A stretch of 64,000 nucleotides of DNA from Nocardioides sp. HDW12B (GTDB taxonomy: Bacteria > Actinomycetota > Actinomycetes > Propionibacteriales > Nocardioidaceae). Shown here in pieces: positions 17,370 to 28,139 of this stretch; within the stretch, counting starts at the first letter, position 1, and every line of letters begins with the position of its first letter. The translations under genes were made by a program, and so were the position numbers. The notes below the pieces were generated by a model, which saw only the letters and a program-made list of their open reading frames with translations, made no database searches and was not told where the DNA came from. Location of the stretch: NCBI RefSeq assembly GCF_011299595.1, contig NZ_CP049867.1, positions 3,720,001 to 3,784,000 on the forward strand, read 5' to 3'.

Positions 17370-18739
17370 GCGCCACCAGCGCCTCGCCCGGCTTCACGCA
17401 CCGCCGCCGCCGGGGGGCCGAGCTGACGCTGCTCCTGCTCGCGCTGGCCGTCGGCGTCGGCGCGTACGCCGCGGTGGGGCTCGGTGTGGAGGGCGCGCTC
17501 CCGGCCGACATGATCGGCTACTCGATCTGGCTGGCCGCCCTGGCGCTGGCCGCCCACGTCGTCGTGCGCTGGGTGGCGCCGTGGTCCGACCCGGTGCTGC
17601 TGCCGGTGGTCACCGCGCTCAACGGCCTGGGTCTGGCCATGATCTACCGCATCGACCTGGCCAACGACACCAGCCTGTCGGCCAAGCAGCTGATGTGGAC
17701 CACCCTGGGCGTGGTGCTGTTCGCGCTGGTGCTCGTGGTGCTGCGCGACCACCGCCGCCTGCAGGCCTTCACCTACACGATCGGTCTCGCGTCGCTGGCC
17801 CTGCTGCTGCTGCCGATGATCCCCGGGCTCGGCAAGGAGATCAACGGCGCTCGCATCTGGATCGGCATCGGCGGCTTCTCCTTCCAGCCCGGCGAGGTGG
17901 CCAAGATCTGCCTCGTCATCGCCTTCGCCGGCTACCTCGTCCTGCACCGCGACGCCCTGGCCCTGGCCGGGCGTCGTGTCGTCGGCATCGACCTGCCCCG
18001 CGGTCGCGACCTCGGCCCGATCCTCGCCATGTGGCTGATCAGCCTCATGATCCTCGTCGGGCAGCGTGACCTCGGCTCCAGCCTGCTGTTCTTCGGGCTC
18101 TTCCTCGTCATGCTCTACATCGCCACCGAGCGCCCCGGCTGGCTCGTCGTCGGGTCGGTCATGTTCGTCGGCGGCGCGCTCACGGCGTTCTCGCTCTTCA
18201 GCCACGTGCAGACCCGCGTGAACGGCTGGCTCGACCCGTTCTCCGACACCGACACCTTCGGCCAGATCGTCCAGGGCCTCTACGGCATGGCGTGGGGCGG
18301 GCTCGTGGGCCGGGGGCTGGGCCAGGGCGAGCCGTGGCGGATCCCGTTCGCCTACTCCGACTTCGTGATCGCCTCGATCGCCGAGGAGCTCGGCCTCACC
18401 GGCCTCATCGCCACCCTCCTGCTGTTCGGGCTGGTCGTCGAGCGCGCGCTGCGCACGGCCCTGATCTGCCGCGACGGCTTCGGCAAGCTGATGGCGGCCG
18501 GGTTCGGCGTCGCCTTCGCCCTCCAGGTCTTCGTCGTGGTCGGCGGCGTCACCCGGCTCATCCCCCTGACCGGCCTGACGACGCCGTTCATGTCCTACGG
18601 CGGCTCCTCGCTCATCGCCAACTGGGTGCTGGTCGCGCTGCTGCTGCGCATCAGCGACCACGCCCGACGGCCGGCGCCGTCGGTGGAGGCCGAGGGCATG
18701 GCCGAGGACGACAAGACCGAGGTCGTGGTGCTGCGATGA
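17366..18739 (+). CDS. rodA: SEDS-family peptidoglycan glycosyltransferase RodA/FtsW
   Basis: A 457-residue protein with about ten transmembrane helices. SEDS proteins polymerise lipid II glycan strands and work with a class B penicillin-binding protein. Typical motifs are GARIWIGIGGFSFQPGEVAKI (split by the conserved FQPxE), VGQRDLGSSLLF with the catalytic Asp, and the C-terminal TPFMSYGGSSL. Pairing with pbpA by a 4-bp overlap identifies it as the elongation-type enzyme of this cluster; a dedicated FtsW is expected in the dcw cluster elsewhere. GTG 17366 overlaps the pstP stop. Confidence 0.93.
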   Translation: MSATSASPGFTHRRRRGAELTLLLLALAVGVGAYAAVGLGVEGALPADMIGYSIWLAALALAAHVVVRWVAPWSDPVLLPVVTALNGLGLAMIYRIDLANDTSLSAKQLMWTTLGVVLFALVLVVLRDHRRLQAFTYTIGLASLALLLLPMIPGLGKEINGARIWIGIGGFSFQPGEVAKICLVIAFAGYLVLHRDALALAGRRVVGIDLPRGRDLGPILAMWLISLMILVGQRDLGSSLLFFGLFLVMLYIATERPGWLVVGSVMFVGGALTAFSLFSHVQTRVNGWLDPFSDTDTFGQIVQGLYGMAWGGLVGRGLGQGEPWRIPFAYSDFVIASIAEELGLTGLIATLLLFGLVVERALRTALICRDGFGKLMAAGFGVAFALQVFVVVGGVTRLIPLTGLTTPFMSYGGSSLIANWVLVALLLRISDHARRPAPSVEAEGMAEDDKTEVVVLR

Positions 18740-20198
18740 ACACCCCGATCCGCCGCATGTCGGTGCTCTGCCTCGTGCTCTTCCTGGCGCTGCTGCTCAA
18801 CGCCACCTGGGTGCAGTACGTCCAGGCGGGCAGCCTCAACGACCGCAACGACAACCGTCGGGTCCGCGACGCCGAGTTCTCCCGCGAGCGGGGCGCCATC
18901 CTGGTCAACGGCAACCCGGTCGCGGAGAGCGTGCCGGTCGACGACCAGTTCAAGTACCAGCGCCGCTACCCGCAGCCGCTGAAGTACGGCCACCTCACCG
19001 GCTTCTTCTCCTACATCTACGGCGCCTCCGGCGTGGAGTCGAACCAGAACACGATCCTCTCGGGCAGCGACTCGCGCTTCTTCGTCAACCGTGTCGTCGA
19101 CACCCTGTCGAACAAGCAGCCCGAGGGCGGGTCGGTGTCGCTGACCGTCGACCCCGCCGCCCAGACCGCGGCGTTCGAGGGGATCCAGGCGCTCGGGCCC
19201 GACACCAAGGCCGCCGTCGTGGCGCTCGAGCCCTCCAGCGGCAAGATCCTGGCGATGGTGTCGAACCCGACCTACGACCCCAACAAGATCGCCACCCACG
19301 ACCTCGAGCAGAGCCAGACCGACTACGAGCGGCTCATCGAGGACCCCGACAAGCCGATGTTCAACCGGGCGATCCAGGAGGTCTATCCCCCGGGGTCGAC
19401 CTTCAAGCTGGTCACCGCGGCCGCCGCGCTCGAGAGCGGCGACTACGACCCGGACTCCCAGGTCGACGGCCGTGCGACGTACCGCCTGCCGGACACCAGC
19501 GTCGACGTCCCCAACGACAGCGGCGGCAGCTGCGGCGGCGGCGACCGCATCTCGCTCACCCTGGCGCTCCAGGTCTCCTGCAACGTCGCCTTCCTGCGGC
19601 TGGGCAACGAGCTCGGCGCCGAGGCGCTCAGCGAGCAGGCCGAGAAGTTCGGCTTCGGGCAGCGCTACCTCAGCGGGCTCGGGGCGCAGGCCGTGAGCGT
19701 CTTCCCCGACGACCTGAACGATCCCAACACCGCGCTCAGCGCGATCGGACAGTTCGAGGTCCGCGCCTCGCCGCTGCAGATGGCGCTGGTGACCGCCACC
19801 ATCGCCAACAACGGCCAGGGGATGCGTCCCTACCTCGTCGACGAGGTGCGCGCACCCGACCTGAGCGTGCTGGAGAAGACCTCCGAGGAGGAGATGCCCG
19901 ACCGGGCGATGTCCTCGACCTCGGCCAGCCTGCTGACGCAGATGATGGTCGAGACCGTCGACCAGGGCACCGCGGCGCCTGCGGCCATCCCGGACATCAA
20001 GGTGGCGGGCAAGACCGGCACCGCGCAGAGCGCGGCGGACCGCAACCCCTACGCCTGGTTCGTCTCGTTCGCGCCGGCCGACAACCCCGAGGTCGCGGTG
20101 GCCGTGCTGGTCCAGGACGCGGGGGTCGAGCGCGACGCCATCAGCGGCGGTGGTCTGGCCGCGCCCATCGCCAAGAGCGTCATGGAGGCGGTGATCCA

Positions 20199-20202
<4 letters not shown>
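18736..20202 (+). CDS. pbpA: Class B penicillin-binding protein (PbpA)
   Basis: A 488-residue transpeptidase that cross-links new peptidoglycan. It has an N-terminal membrane anchor (residues 8-26), a short dimerisation domain and a transpeptidase domain with all three active-site motifs: S221-T-F-K224, S281-C-N283 and K426-T-G428. The length and gene order match mycobacterial PbpA, which is phosphorylated by PknB. Start ATG 18736 and stop overlap rodA and pknA by 4 bp each. Confidence 0.94.
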
Positions 20203-21664
<1,462 letters not shown>

Positions 21665-21668
<4 letters not shown>

Positions 21669-23647
21669 GCGACGACGAGACCACGGTCGGGGACGGCGGA
21701 GGCGACGGCGCGGCGCCGGACGCCCGACGCGTCGGGGGCCGCTACGTGATCGGCGAGCTGCTCGGCCGGGGAGGCATGGCGGAGGTCCGCCGCGCCACCG
21801 ACGTACGCCTGGGCCGCACGGTGGCCGTCAAGCAGCTGCGCACCGACCTGGCCACCGACCCGACCTTCCAGGCCCGCTTCCGCCGCGAGGCGCAGGCGGC
21901 CGCCGGCCTCAACCACCCGAACATCGTGTCGGTCTACGACACCGGCGAGGAGATGGCGCCCGACGGCAGCCACGTCCAGCCCTACATCGTCATGGAGTAC
22001 GTCCAGGGGCGCACCCTGCGCGAGGTCCTCGACGACGGCCGCAAGCTGCTGCCCGAGCGGGCCCTGGAGATCACCGCCGGCGTGCTCGCCGCGCTGGACT
22101 ACAGCCACCGCGCCGGCATCATCCACCGCGACATCAAGCCCGCCAACGTCATGCTCACCCCCACCGGCGACGTGAAGGTGATGGACTTCGGCATCGCCCG
22201 GGCGATCGCCGACGGCACCTCGACGATGACGCAGACGTCCGCGGTCGTCGGGACGGCGCAGTACCTCTCCCCCGAGCAGGCGCGCGGCGAGACCGTCGAC
22301 TCGCGCAGCGACGTCTACTCGACCGGCTGCCTGCTCTACGAGCTGCTGACCGGTCGTCCCCCCTTCGTCGGCGACAGCCCCTTCTCGGTCGCCTACCAGC
22401 ACGTCCGGGAGGTGGCCGAGCCGCCGGGCACCCACAACGAGGAGCTCCCCGCCGAGCTCGACGCCATCACCATGAAGGCGTTGGCCAAGAAGGTGGAGGA
22501 CCGCTACCAGAGCGCCGCGGAGATGCGCGCCGACATCCAGCGCCACCTCGACGGCCAGCCCGTCGACGCCCCCACCGCCCTTGTGGCCGCCGTCCCCGTG
22601 GTGGCCGCCGCCGAGCCCGAGACGTCGATCTTCCGGCCCGCGCTCGACGAGGGCGACTACGAGGAGGAGAAGAAGAAGCGGCGCTGGCCGCTGGTGGTCG
22701 GTCTGCTCGTGGTGCTCGCGCTGCTCGTGGGCGGCATCGCCCTCGCCGTCACCCTGCTGGGCTCGGAGAAGGAGGTGCCCGTGCCCGACCTGTCCGACCA
22801 GACGCTCGGCCAGGCACGCCGTACCCTCGACGAGGCCGGCCTGACGCTCGGCTCGGTCGACCGTGAGCCCTCCGACGTGGCCCAGGGCCTGGTCATCGAC
22901 CAGGACCCCGGCGCCGACGAGCTGGCCGCGGAGGACTCCGACGTCAACGTGGTCATCTCCGCCGGCGCCGAGACCACGACCGTGCCCTACCTGCTCGGCG
23001 ACACCCGCGACGAGGCGGCCGCCAAGCTCGAGGAGCGCGAGCTCACGCCCAACTTCCAGGAGGCCGACTCCACGGAGCCGGCCGGCACGGTCATCCGCAC
23101 CGACCCCAACGCCGACACCCCCATCGAGCTGGGCGGCTCGGTCACCGTGGTGCTGTCGCTGGGCCCCGTCGAGGTGCCGGGCGTGGTCGGACGCACCGAG
23201 GAGCAGGCGCGCAGCATCCTCCAGGACGCCGACCTCGAGGTCTCCGTCGACGAGGACACCACCACCCCCGCCGAGCCCGGCCAGGTGCTGGAGCAGACGC
23301 CCGGGGCCGGCTCCGAGGTCGCCCGCGGGTCCACCGTGACCATCACGGTGTCGCGCTACGAGGAGCCCACGCCCACCCCGACCGAGACGCCCACCGAGAG
23401 CGAGACGCCTACGGAGGTGCCGACGGAGACGCCCACCGAGACGCCGACCGACTCCGAGAGCCCCGACGCCGGAACAGCCCCGGGGGCCGGTCCGTCACCC
23501 GTCGACGGTCCCGAGCCCGGACCCTCGGCCTCGGAGCAGGCGGTGCCGGCCGCGGCACCCGCCCGGAGCACGGCCCCGCACCGCCGTCCTCGTCGCCACG
23601 GTCGACGCGGTCCCCGGAGCGATCAGGAGTCCGCCGCCACGGCGTGA
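21665..23647 (+). CDS. pknB: PASTA-domain Ser/Thr protein kinase PknB
   Basis: A 660-residue transmembrane kinase controlling growth and cell-wall synthesis. The kinase domain is complete: GRGGMAE loop (34-40), Lys56, HRD 154-156, DFG 174-176, and an activation loop with the Thr-x-Thr pair (189, 191) that is autophosphorylated in mycobacterial PknB. A membrane helix at about 341-365 is followed by three PASTA repeats (370-437, 438-505, 506-573). The last 85 residues are a Thr/Pro/Glu repeat tail (TPTETPTE units) ending in an Arg-rich stretch (HRRPRRHGRRGPR). It closes the seven-gene operon and overlaps the convergent DUF881 gene by 25 bp. Confidence 0.94.
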
Positions 23648-24432
23648 CGCATCTCGAGCGAGCCGTCGTAGGCCGGCGCCTCGACGCGCGCCTCGGGGAC
23701 GACCTCCCACCCCAGGCCGTAGTCGGCCACGGACTGGAGGTAGCCCCGCAGGTAGGCGCTGTCGCCGAGCTGGCCGACCATGGCCGCGGAGTCGCCGATC
23801 CCGGAGATCCGGTACGGCGGGGAGTACGGCACGCCGTGGAGGATCACGGTGTTGCCCACGCACTTGATGCCGGTGGTGGTGATGATCCGCTGACCCTGGA
23901 TGGTGACGGCCTCTGCCCCGCCGGCCCACATCGCGTTGACGACCGCCTGCAGGTCCTGCTGGTGCACCAGCGCGTTCTGGCGGTCCTCCCCGGCGGCGTC
24001 GCGGCCCTCCTCGGGCGCGTCGTCGAGCACCACCGTGAGCCCCGGCCCTGCCACGGCCCGGAGCCCGGCCGGGTTCTCGAGCGCGGTGATGCGCCGCTCC
24101 AGCCGGGTCAGCTCCCGGCTCTGCAGCCCTGCGCTCAGCTCGGCGATGTCGGAGTTCAGGTCCGTGATGTCCTGCTGGAGCGCCTCGACGCGCTGGCTCT
24201 GCTGCTCGGCCAGGTCGGCCAGCGACTGGTAGCGCTCGGGGCGCAGGTCGGTGCCGTTGCTGTTGACCGCGCTCGCGACCAGCAGCAGCCCCGCGCCGGC
24301 GAAGGCGAGGGGCTTGGCCACCCGCCAGCCGGCGTGCCGGTCACCCCGCGTCTCCGCCCGCCGCCTCGCGGCGCGACGCAGCCGCCGGAAGGACTCCGGC
24401 AGGCCGGCGACGACGGGGCGGGGGTGCGGCAC
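23623..24432 (-). CDS. DUF881 family membrane protein
   Basis: A 269-residue protein with a basic N-terminus ([14 protein letters not shown]), one transmembrane helix (about 46-62), a coiled coil (about 68-118, with repeated Leu/Ile heptads) and a C-terminal DUF881 domain (GPGLTVVLDDAP, LVHQQDLQAVVNAMWAGGAEAV, VGNTVILHGVPYSPPYRISGIG). The family has an extracytoplasmic fold of unknown role and is always found near division or cell-wall genes in Gram-positives; Rv0012 holds this position in mycobacteria. GTG 24432 has a GGAG site; the coding part further upstream in frame is unlikely to be translated. Confidence 0.85.
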   Translation of the reverse strand: MPHPRPVVAGLPESFRRLRRAARRRAETRGDRHAGWRVAKPLAFAGAGLLLVASAVNSNGTDLRPERYQSLADLAEQQSQRVEALQQDITDLNSDIAELSAGLQSRELTRLERRITALENPAGLRAVAGPGLTVVLDDAPEEGRDAAGEDRQNALVHQQDLQAVVNAMWAGGAEAVTIQGQRIITTTGIKCVGNTVILHGVPYSPPYRISGIGDSAAMVGQLGDSAYLRGYLQSVADYGLGWEVVPEARVEAPAYDGSLEMRHAVAADS

Positions 24433-24647
24433 GGTGGCTCCGGGACGGGGTCGGTGGCGGGCGGGCGGACGCTCGGGGGACGCTCGGGGGGAGCCGAGCC
24501 GGTGGATCGGCCCGGGCGTGCGCGGCCGGTGGTGTCCGGTGCGACGGCCCCCGGCGACTACGCTAGCCGACGCGGCCCCACGAGGCCCCGGCGTGCCCGG
24601 GCCCCCGCGACGGCCCGCCGACCGACCCACCGTGCCGAGGAGAAACC

Positions 24648-25082
24648 GTGCCCAAGTCCCGTCCTTCCACCCTGGCCGCCGAGCCCCGCGGGTCCTCGAC
24701 CTCGGTGGTGCGGATGGCGCTCGTCGTGCTGCTCGTCGGCGTCGGCATCGCCTGGGTCACCTACTACCTGGCCTCTGCGCAAGACAGCGGCAAGCCGGCC
24801 TGGATGGCCGACCTGGGCGACTGGAACCTCGCCATCGGCTTCGGGGCGATCTTCCTGGGACTCGGGCTCTCCGCCCACCCGCGCTCACCCCTCGGTCGCG
24901 GCCGCGGGGTCGTCGTCGGGATGCTCGGCTGCTTCCTCATCGGGCTGGTGTGGATCGTCGTCTACTACGTCACCGGCCAGGACCTCGAGCTGCCCGTCAT
25001 CACCGACCTCGGCAACTACAACCTGCTGGTCGGAATCGGCTTCATGGCCACGGGGTTCGTGTTCGCCACCCGCTGGGAGTGA
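24648..25082 (+). CDS. crgA: Cell division protein CrgA, with two tandem CrgA units
   Basis: A 144-residue, four-helix membrane protein. CrgA is a small septal protein that recruits FtsZ-ring and peptidoglycan enzymes; the usual form is about 85-95 residues with two helices. Here the pattern 'helix, IxWVxYY, short extracytoplasmic loop, LGxWNLxIGFG helix' occurs twice: residues 21-80 ([12 protein letters not shown] ... [16 protein letters not shown]) and 88-144 ([12 protein letters not shown] ... [16 protein letters not shown]). The second half is closer to standard CrgA and ends in the normal TRW(E). GTG 24648 has a GAGGAGA site. It is divergent from DUF881, as in mycobacteria. Confidence 0.85.
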   Translation: MPKSRPSTLAAEPRGSSTSVVRMALVVLLVGVGIAWVTYYLASAQDSGKPAWMADLGDWNLAIGFGAIFLGLGLSAHPRSPLGRGRGVVVGMLGCFLIGLVWIVVYYVTGQDLELPVITDLGNYNLLVGIGFMATGFVFATRWE

Positions 25083-25098
25083 GCCCGGGTTCTCCCCA

Positions 25099-25168
25099 GC
25101 TGTGGACACACCTGGGGACAATGACACCGGTGTAGTTTCTCCACAGTAGTTATCCCCAGTGTGGATAA
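25099..25168. other. Cluster of DnaA-box-like sequences in the crgA-rhomboid gap
   Basis: The 261-bp gap between two convergent genes (25083-25343) holds a perfect DnaA box TGTGGATAA at 25160-25168, one-mismatch boxes TTATCCCCA (25150-25158) and TTCTCCACA (25137-25145), and weaker copies at 25101-25109 and 25113-25121. Because both flanking genes end here, the cluster is not a promoter region. A palindrome ACACCGGTGT lies at 25124-25133. The remaining bases up to 25310 show nothing I recognise. Confidence 0.6.
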
Positions 25169-25310
25169 CCTGCCGCTGCGCTCGGTGCGCGCAGCCAGGC
25201 CGCGCGCCGCTGCCTCGGGAGGGTCATTCCCCGGGTCCGGGCACGCCAAACCGGCGCGGGCAGCGGATGCTCGCGCCGGTCTGGACCGGTGGCGGTCGCC
25301 GGGCCGGGAC

Positions 25311-25347
25311 AGGTCGGGCGGGGTCAGGCGGGGTCAGGCGGGGTCAG
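25311..25347. repeat. Short tandem repeat, 10-bp unit
   Basis: Three to four copies of a GGGTCAGGCG unit (25321-25330, 25331-25340, partial 25341-25347, degenerate copy before) end in the last codons of the rhomboid gene on the other strand. Confidence 0.7.
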
Positions 25348-26234
25348 GTCAGGGTGAGGGTGCGCACCGCGATCGCCGCGAGCGTCAGCAGACCGACCAC
25401 GGTGAGCCCGGCGACCTGCCAGGCCGTCCGCCGTCGCCGCGGCGCGTAGACCAGCACGCCGCCGATCACGAGGCCCCCGACGAAGCCGCCCAGGTGACCC
25501 TGCCAGGAGATGAAGCTCGACCCGAGCACGGTGATGACCAGGTTGATCGCGACGAGCGTCAGCAGCGACTGCACGTCGCCCTTGACCTTGACCGCCACCA
25601 CGAGCAGCGCGCCCATCAGGCCGAAGATGGCGCCCGAGGCGCCGATGGTCAGCGAGTTCGGGGCCGAGAGCCAGTAGACCGCGGCCGACCCCACCAGCCC
25701 CGACATCAGGTAGAGCGCCAGGAACCGGGCCCGACCCAGCAGCAGCTCGAGCTGCGGCCCGAGGATGAACAGCGCGAGCATGTTGAAGCCGATGTGCCAG
25801 ATCTCGACGTGGGTGAACATCGAGGTCACCAGCTGCCAGACGGCACCGTCGGCCACGCCCTCGACCAGCGTGGGCCGGCCCTCGATGACGAGGCCGGTGC
25901 GCAGCGGCACCAGCGCCAGCTTCGACAGCAGCACGCTGCCGACCCCGCCGGCGGCCAGCACGAGCACGAAGATGCTCACGTTGGCCGCGATGAGCAGCTG
26001 GGTCACGGCCCCGGGTCGGGTCGGCCGCGTCCCGCCGTACGCCGTGCGCGCCTGGCGGGTGCTGCGGGCGCCCTCGGCGACGCAGTCGGGGCACTGGAAC
26101 CCGACTGCCGCCGACCGCATGCAGTCCGGGCAGATCGGGCGCTCGCACCGCTGGCACCGGATGTAGGTCTCCCGGTCGCTGTGGCGGTAGCAGGTCGGCG
26201 TCTGGGCGACCTGCCCCGGACCGGGTTGGTCCAC
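25344..26234 (-). CDS. Rhomboid family intramembrane serine protease with N-terminal zinc finger
   Basis: A 296-residue protein. Residues 13-55 form a B-box-like zinc-binding segment (CYRH, CQRCERPICPDCM, CPDC). Residues 85-290 are the rhomboid fold with about seven helices: the active-site Ser is in GASGAIFGLMGALL and the His in HLGGFVGGLVIG. Rhomboids cleave membrane proteins inside the bilayer. It starts 2 bp after the cyclophilin stop on the same strand, so the two are probably co-transcribed. Mycobacteria have a different gene (Rv0010c) here. Confidence 0.92.
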   Translation of the reverse strand: MDQPGPGQVAQTPTCYRHSDRETYIRCQRCERPICPDCMRSAAVGFQCPDCVAEGARSTRQARTAYGGTRPTRPGAVTQLLIAANVSIFVLVLAAGGVGSVLLSKLALVPLRTGLVIEGRPTLVEGVADGAVWQLVTSMFTHVEIWHIGFNMLALFILGPQLELLLGRARFLALYLMSGLVGSAAVYWLSAPNSLTIGASGAIFGLMGALLVVAVKVKGDVQSLLTLVAINLVITVLGSSFISWQGHLGGFVGGLVIGGVLVYAPRRRRTAWQVAGLTVVGLLTLAAIAVRTLTLT

Positions 26235-26236
26235 GC

Positions 26237-26758
26237 TCAGCGCTCCTCGACCTCCACCGACTCCACGACCACCGCGTCGACGGGACGGTCCATCGAGCCG
26301 GTCTCGGTCGTGGCGATCGCGTCGACGACGTCGCGGGAGGCCTGGTCGGCCACCTCGCCGAAGATCGTGTGCTTCATGTTCAGGTGGGGCGTGCGGCCGA
26401 CCGTGATGAAGAACTGCGAGCCGTTGGTGCCCGGGCCGGCGTTGGCCATGGCCAGCAGGTAGGGGCGGTCGAACTGCAGCTCGGGGTGGAACTCGTCCTT
26501 GAAGGTGTAGCCCGGACCGCCGCGACCGTCGCCGCGCGGGCAGCCGCCCTGGATCATGAAGCCGTCGATCACCCGGTGGAAGGTGAGGCCGTCGTAGAAG
26601 CGACCGGTCTTCTTCTCGCCCGAGGTGGCGTCGGTGAACTCCTTCTCACCGGTCGCGAGGCCCACGAAGTTGCCGACCGTGGTCGGGGCGTGGTCGGGGA
26701 AGAGCTTGAGGGTGATGTCGCCGCGGTTGGTCTTGAAGGTCGCGTAGGTGTCGGCCAC
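26237..26758 (-). CDS. ppiA: Cyclophilin-type peptidyl-prolyl cis-trans isomerase
   Basis: A 173-residue cytoplasmic cyclophilin that speeds proline isomerisation during folding. The active-site Arg is in FHRVIDGFMIQGG, and GTNGSQFFITV and HTIFGEV complete the family signature. GTG 26758 (MADTYATFKTNRG) is chosen because cyclophilins begin about here and an AAAGGCG site lies upstream; an in-frame ATG at 26818 would add 20 unrelated residues. It is first in a two-gene unit with the rhomboid gene, in the syntenic position of ppiA. Confidence 0.93.
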   Translation of the reverse strand: MADTYATFKTNRGDITLKLFPDHAPTTVGNFVGLATGEKEFTDATSGEKKTGRFYDGLTFHRVIDGFMIQGGCPRGDGRGGPGYTFKDEFHPELQFDRPYLLAMANAGPGTNGSQFFITVGRTPHLNMKHTIFGEVADQASRDVVDAIATTETGSMDRPVDAVVVESVEVEER

Positions 26759-26947
26759 GGGGGCACGCCTTTCGTGGAGCGGGGGGCAGGCTGCGCACGT
26801 CGTCCGGCGCTGCCGCACGGGGTCCCCCCGATCTTGTCACGTCCTCCCCAAAAGGGTTTCCTCGGTCGGTGCCTCGGGCAAGGATGGGACGGGTCCCGGC
26901 ATCGCGCCCGGACGCCCTCGGGCACCACACACTTAGGAGAGCCACTG

Positions 26948-27664
26948 ATGGGTTTGAGGAAGTCTTCATCGAAGGTCGATGTGGCCAGGCACCAGGCACA
27001 GGCCGCCGCCGCGGGGCTGAAGGTGCAGGCCGCCGACGCCCGTGACCGCGTGGGTCCCGCCGTCGCGGACGCCCGCGACCGCGTCGGTCCCACCCTGCTC
27101 GACGCCCGCGACCGCGTCGCACCGACGCTCGCCGACGCGCGTGACCGGGTCGGTCCCGCCCTCTCGGACGCCCGCGACCGCGTCGGTCCGGCCGTGTCGG
27201 AGGCCCGTGGCTTCGTCGCGCCCGCCGTGGCGGAGGCCAAGGACAAGCTCGCCGACCTGACCGAGACCGTGGCGACGAAGCTGGACGACGCGCTGCCCGA
27301 CGACCGCACCCCGGACTTCGTCAAGCAGGCCTCCTCCAACGGACGCGCGCCCGGCAAGTTCAAGACCATCGTGGCCCTGCTCGGCCTCGGCTTCCTGGCC
27401 GCGTTCGTGGCCAGCAAGCGCGCCGCCCAGAAGGAGCCGGTCTGGCAGCAGCCCTCGTCGGCCCCGCGCCCCGCGCCGCCGACCGCAGCGGGCTCCGCCG
27501 CGTCGGCCGCGACGTCCGGCGCCGCCTCGGGCGGGCCCTCGGCCGCCGACAACGCCGGGGGCAGCCCCGACGAGGCCGCGGCCGATGCCGCCGAGACCGC
27601 GCACACCCCCACCACGCCCGACGAGCCCGTGGAGGTCGTGGACCTCGAGGACAAGAAGGACTGA
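26948..27664 (+). CDS. Hendecad-repeat protein with one C-terminal membrane helix
   Basis: A 238-residue protein of unknown function. Residues 30-106 are seven tandem 11-residue units of the form (D/E)ARDRVGPxxx, an 11-residue periodicity typical of amphipathic helices that lie on membranes or form right-handed coils (LEA, apolipoprotein and synuclein-like). A hydrophobic helix at about 139-156 (KTIVALLGLGFLAAFVASKR) is followed by an Ala/Ser/Pro/Glu-rich, acidic tail. The start ATG 26948 has an AGGAGA site. A strong bidirectional hairpin closes the gene. Similar proteins without the repeat are common in Nocardioides-like genomes near this locus, but no role is known to me. Confidence 0.8.
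   Translation: MGLRKSSSKVDVARHQAQAAAAGLKVQAADARDRVGPAVADARDRVGPTLLDARDRVAPTLADARDRVGPALSDARDRVGPAVSEARGFVAPAVAEAKDKLADLTETVATKLDDALPDDRTPDFVKQASSNGRAPGKFKTIVALLGLGFLAAFVASKRAAQKEPVWQQPSSAPRPAPPTAAGSAASAATSGAASGGPSAADNAGGSPDEAAADAAETAHTPTTPDEPVEVVDLEDKKD
27035..27265 (+). repeat. 33-bp coding tandem repeat, seven units
   Basis: The DNA encodes seven units of 11 residues. The first five are nearly identical (GACGCCCGCGACCGCGTCGG core with third-position changes), the last two diverge (EARGFVAPAVA, EAKDKLADLTE). This implies recent unit duplication. Confidence 0.85.
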
Positions 27665-27683
27665 CACCCCCTGGTCGACCGGC

Positions 27684-27720
27684 GACGCCCCGACCCTTCC
27701 GTGCGGAGGGTCGGGGCGTC
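27684..27720. terminator. Bidirectional hairpin terminator
   Basis: A perfect 14-bp stem (27684-27697 with 27707-27720) and 9-base loop between the convergent hendecad-repeat gene and the DUF3817 gene, ending 2 bp before the latter's stop codon. Confidence 0.85.
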
Positions 27721-27722
27721 GT

Positions 27723-28139
27723 TCACGTCCGGACCGGGTCCCGGAGCTCCGGGTGGGCCGCGTGGACGGCGCGGGTGGCCCGACGCTCGGCCCAGAACGA
27801 CAGGATCGGCACGGTGCCGGCCAGCAGCGTGCCCAGCGTGAAGCCGAGCCCCCACCGCTCGCGGCGCGACAGGACGAAGGCGACGAGCACGAAGATCATG
27901 TAGAGCCAGCCGTGGGCCACCCCCAGGTAGGTGGAGATCGCGTCGCCCACCTGCTGGGGCTCGCTGCCGACCGGGAACCACGACGGGTCGAGCAGGTGCG
28001 CCTCGTTCAGCGGCAGTCCGACGAGGCAGAGGACCACCAGCAGGACTCCCACGATCCCGGCCATGGTGCGGTAGGCCGTCAGCAGGCCGCGGGGGGCCTC
28101 GTCGGTCGGGTCGGGAGGGGTCGGTGCGGAGGCGCTCAC
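27723..28139 (-). CDS. DUF3817 family membrane protein
   Basis: A 138-residue protein with three hydrophobic helices. The motif YLGVAHGWLYMIFVLVAFVLSRR and the preceding P(L/V)N region match DUF3817 (YdzA-like), a small membrane family of unknown function often encoded beside SURF1 or heme-copper oxidase-linked genes. GTG 28139 overlaps the SURF1 stop codon by 4 bp, showing translational coupling. Confidence 0.85.
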   Translation of the reverse strand: MSASAPTPPDPTDEAPRGLLTAYRTMAGIVGVLLVVLCLVGLPLNEAHLLDPSWFPVGSEPQQVGDAISTYLGVAHGWLYMIFVLVAFVLSRRERWGLGFTLGTLLAGTVPILSFWAERRATRAVHAAHPELRDPVRT

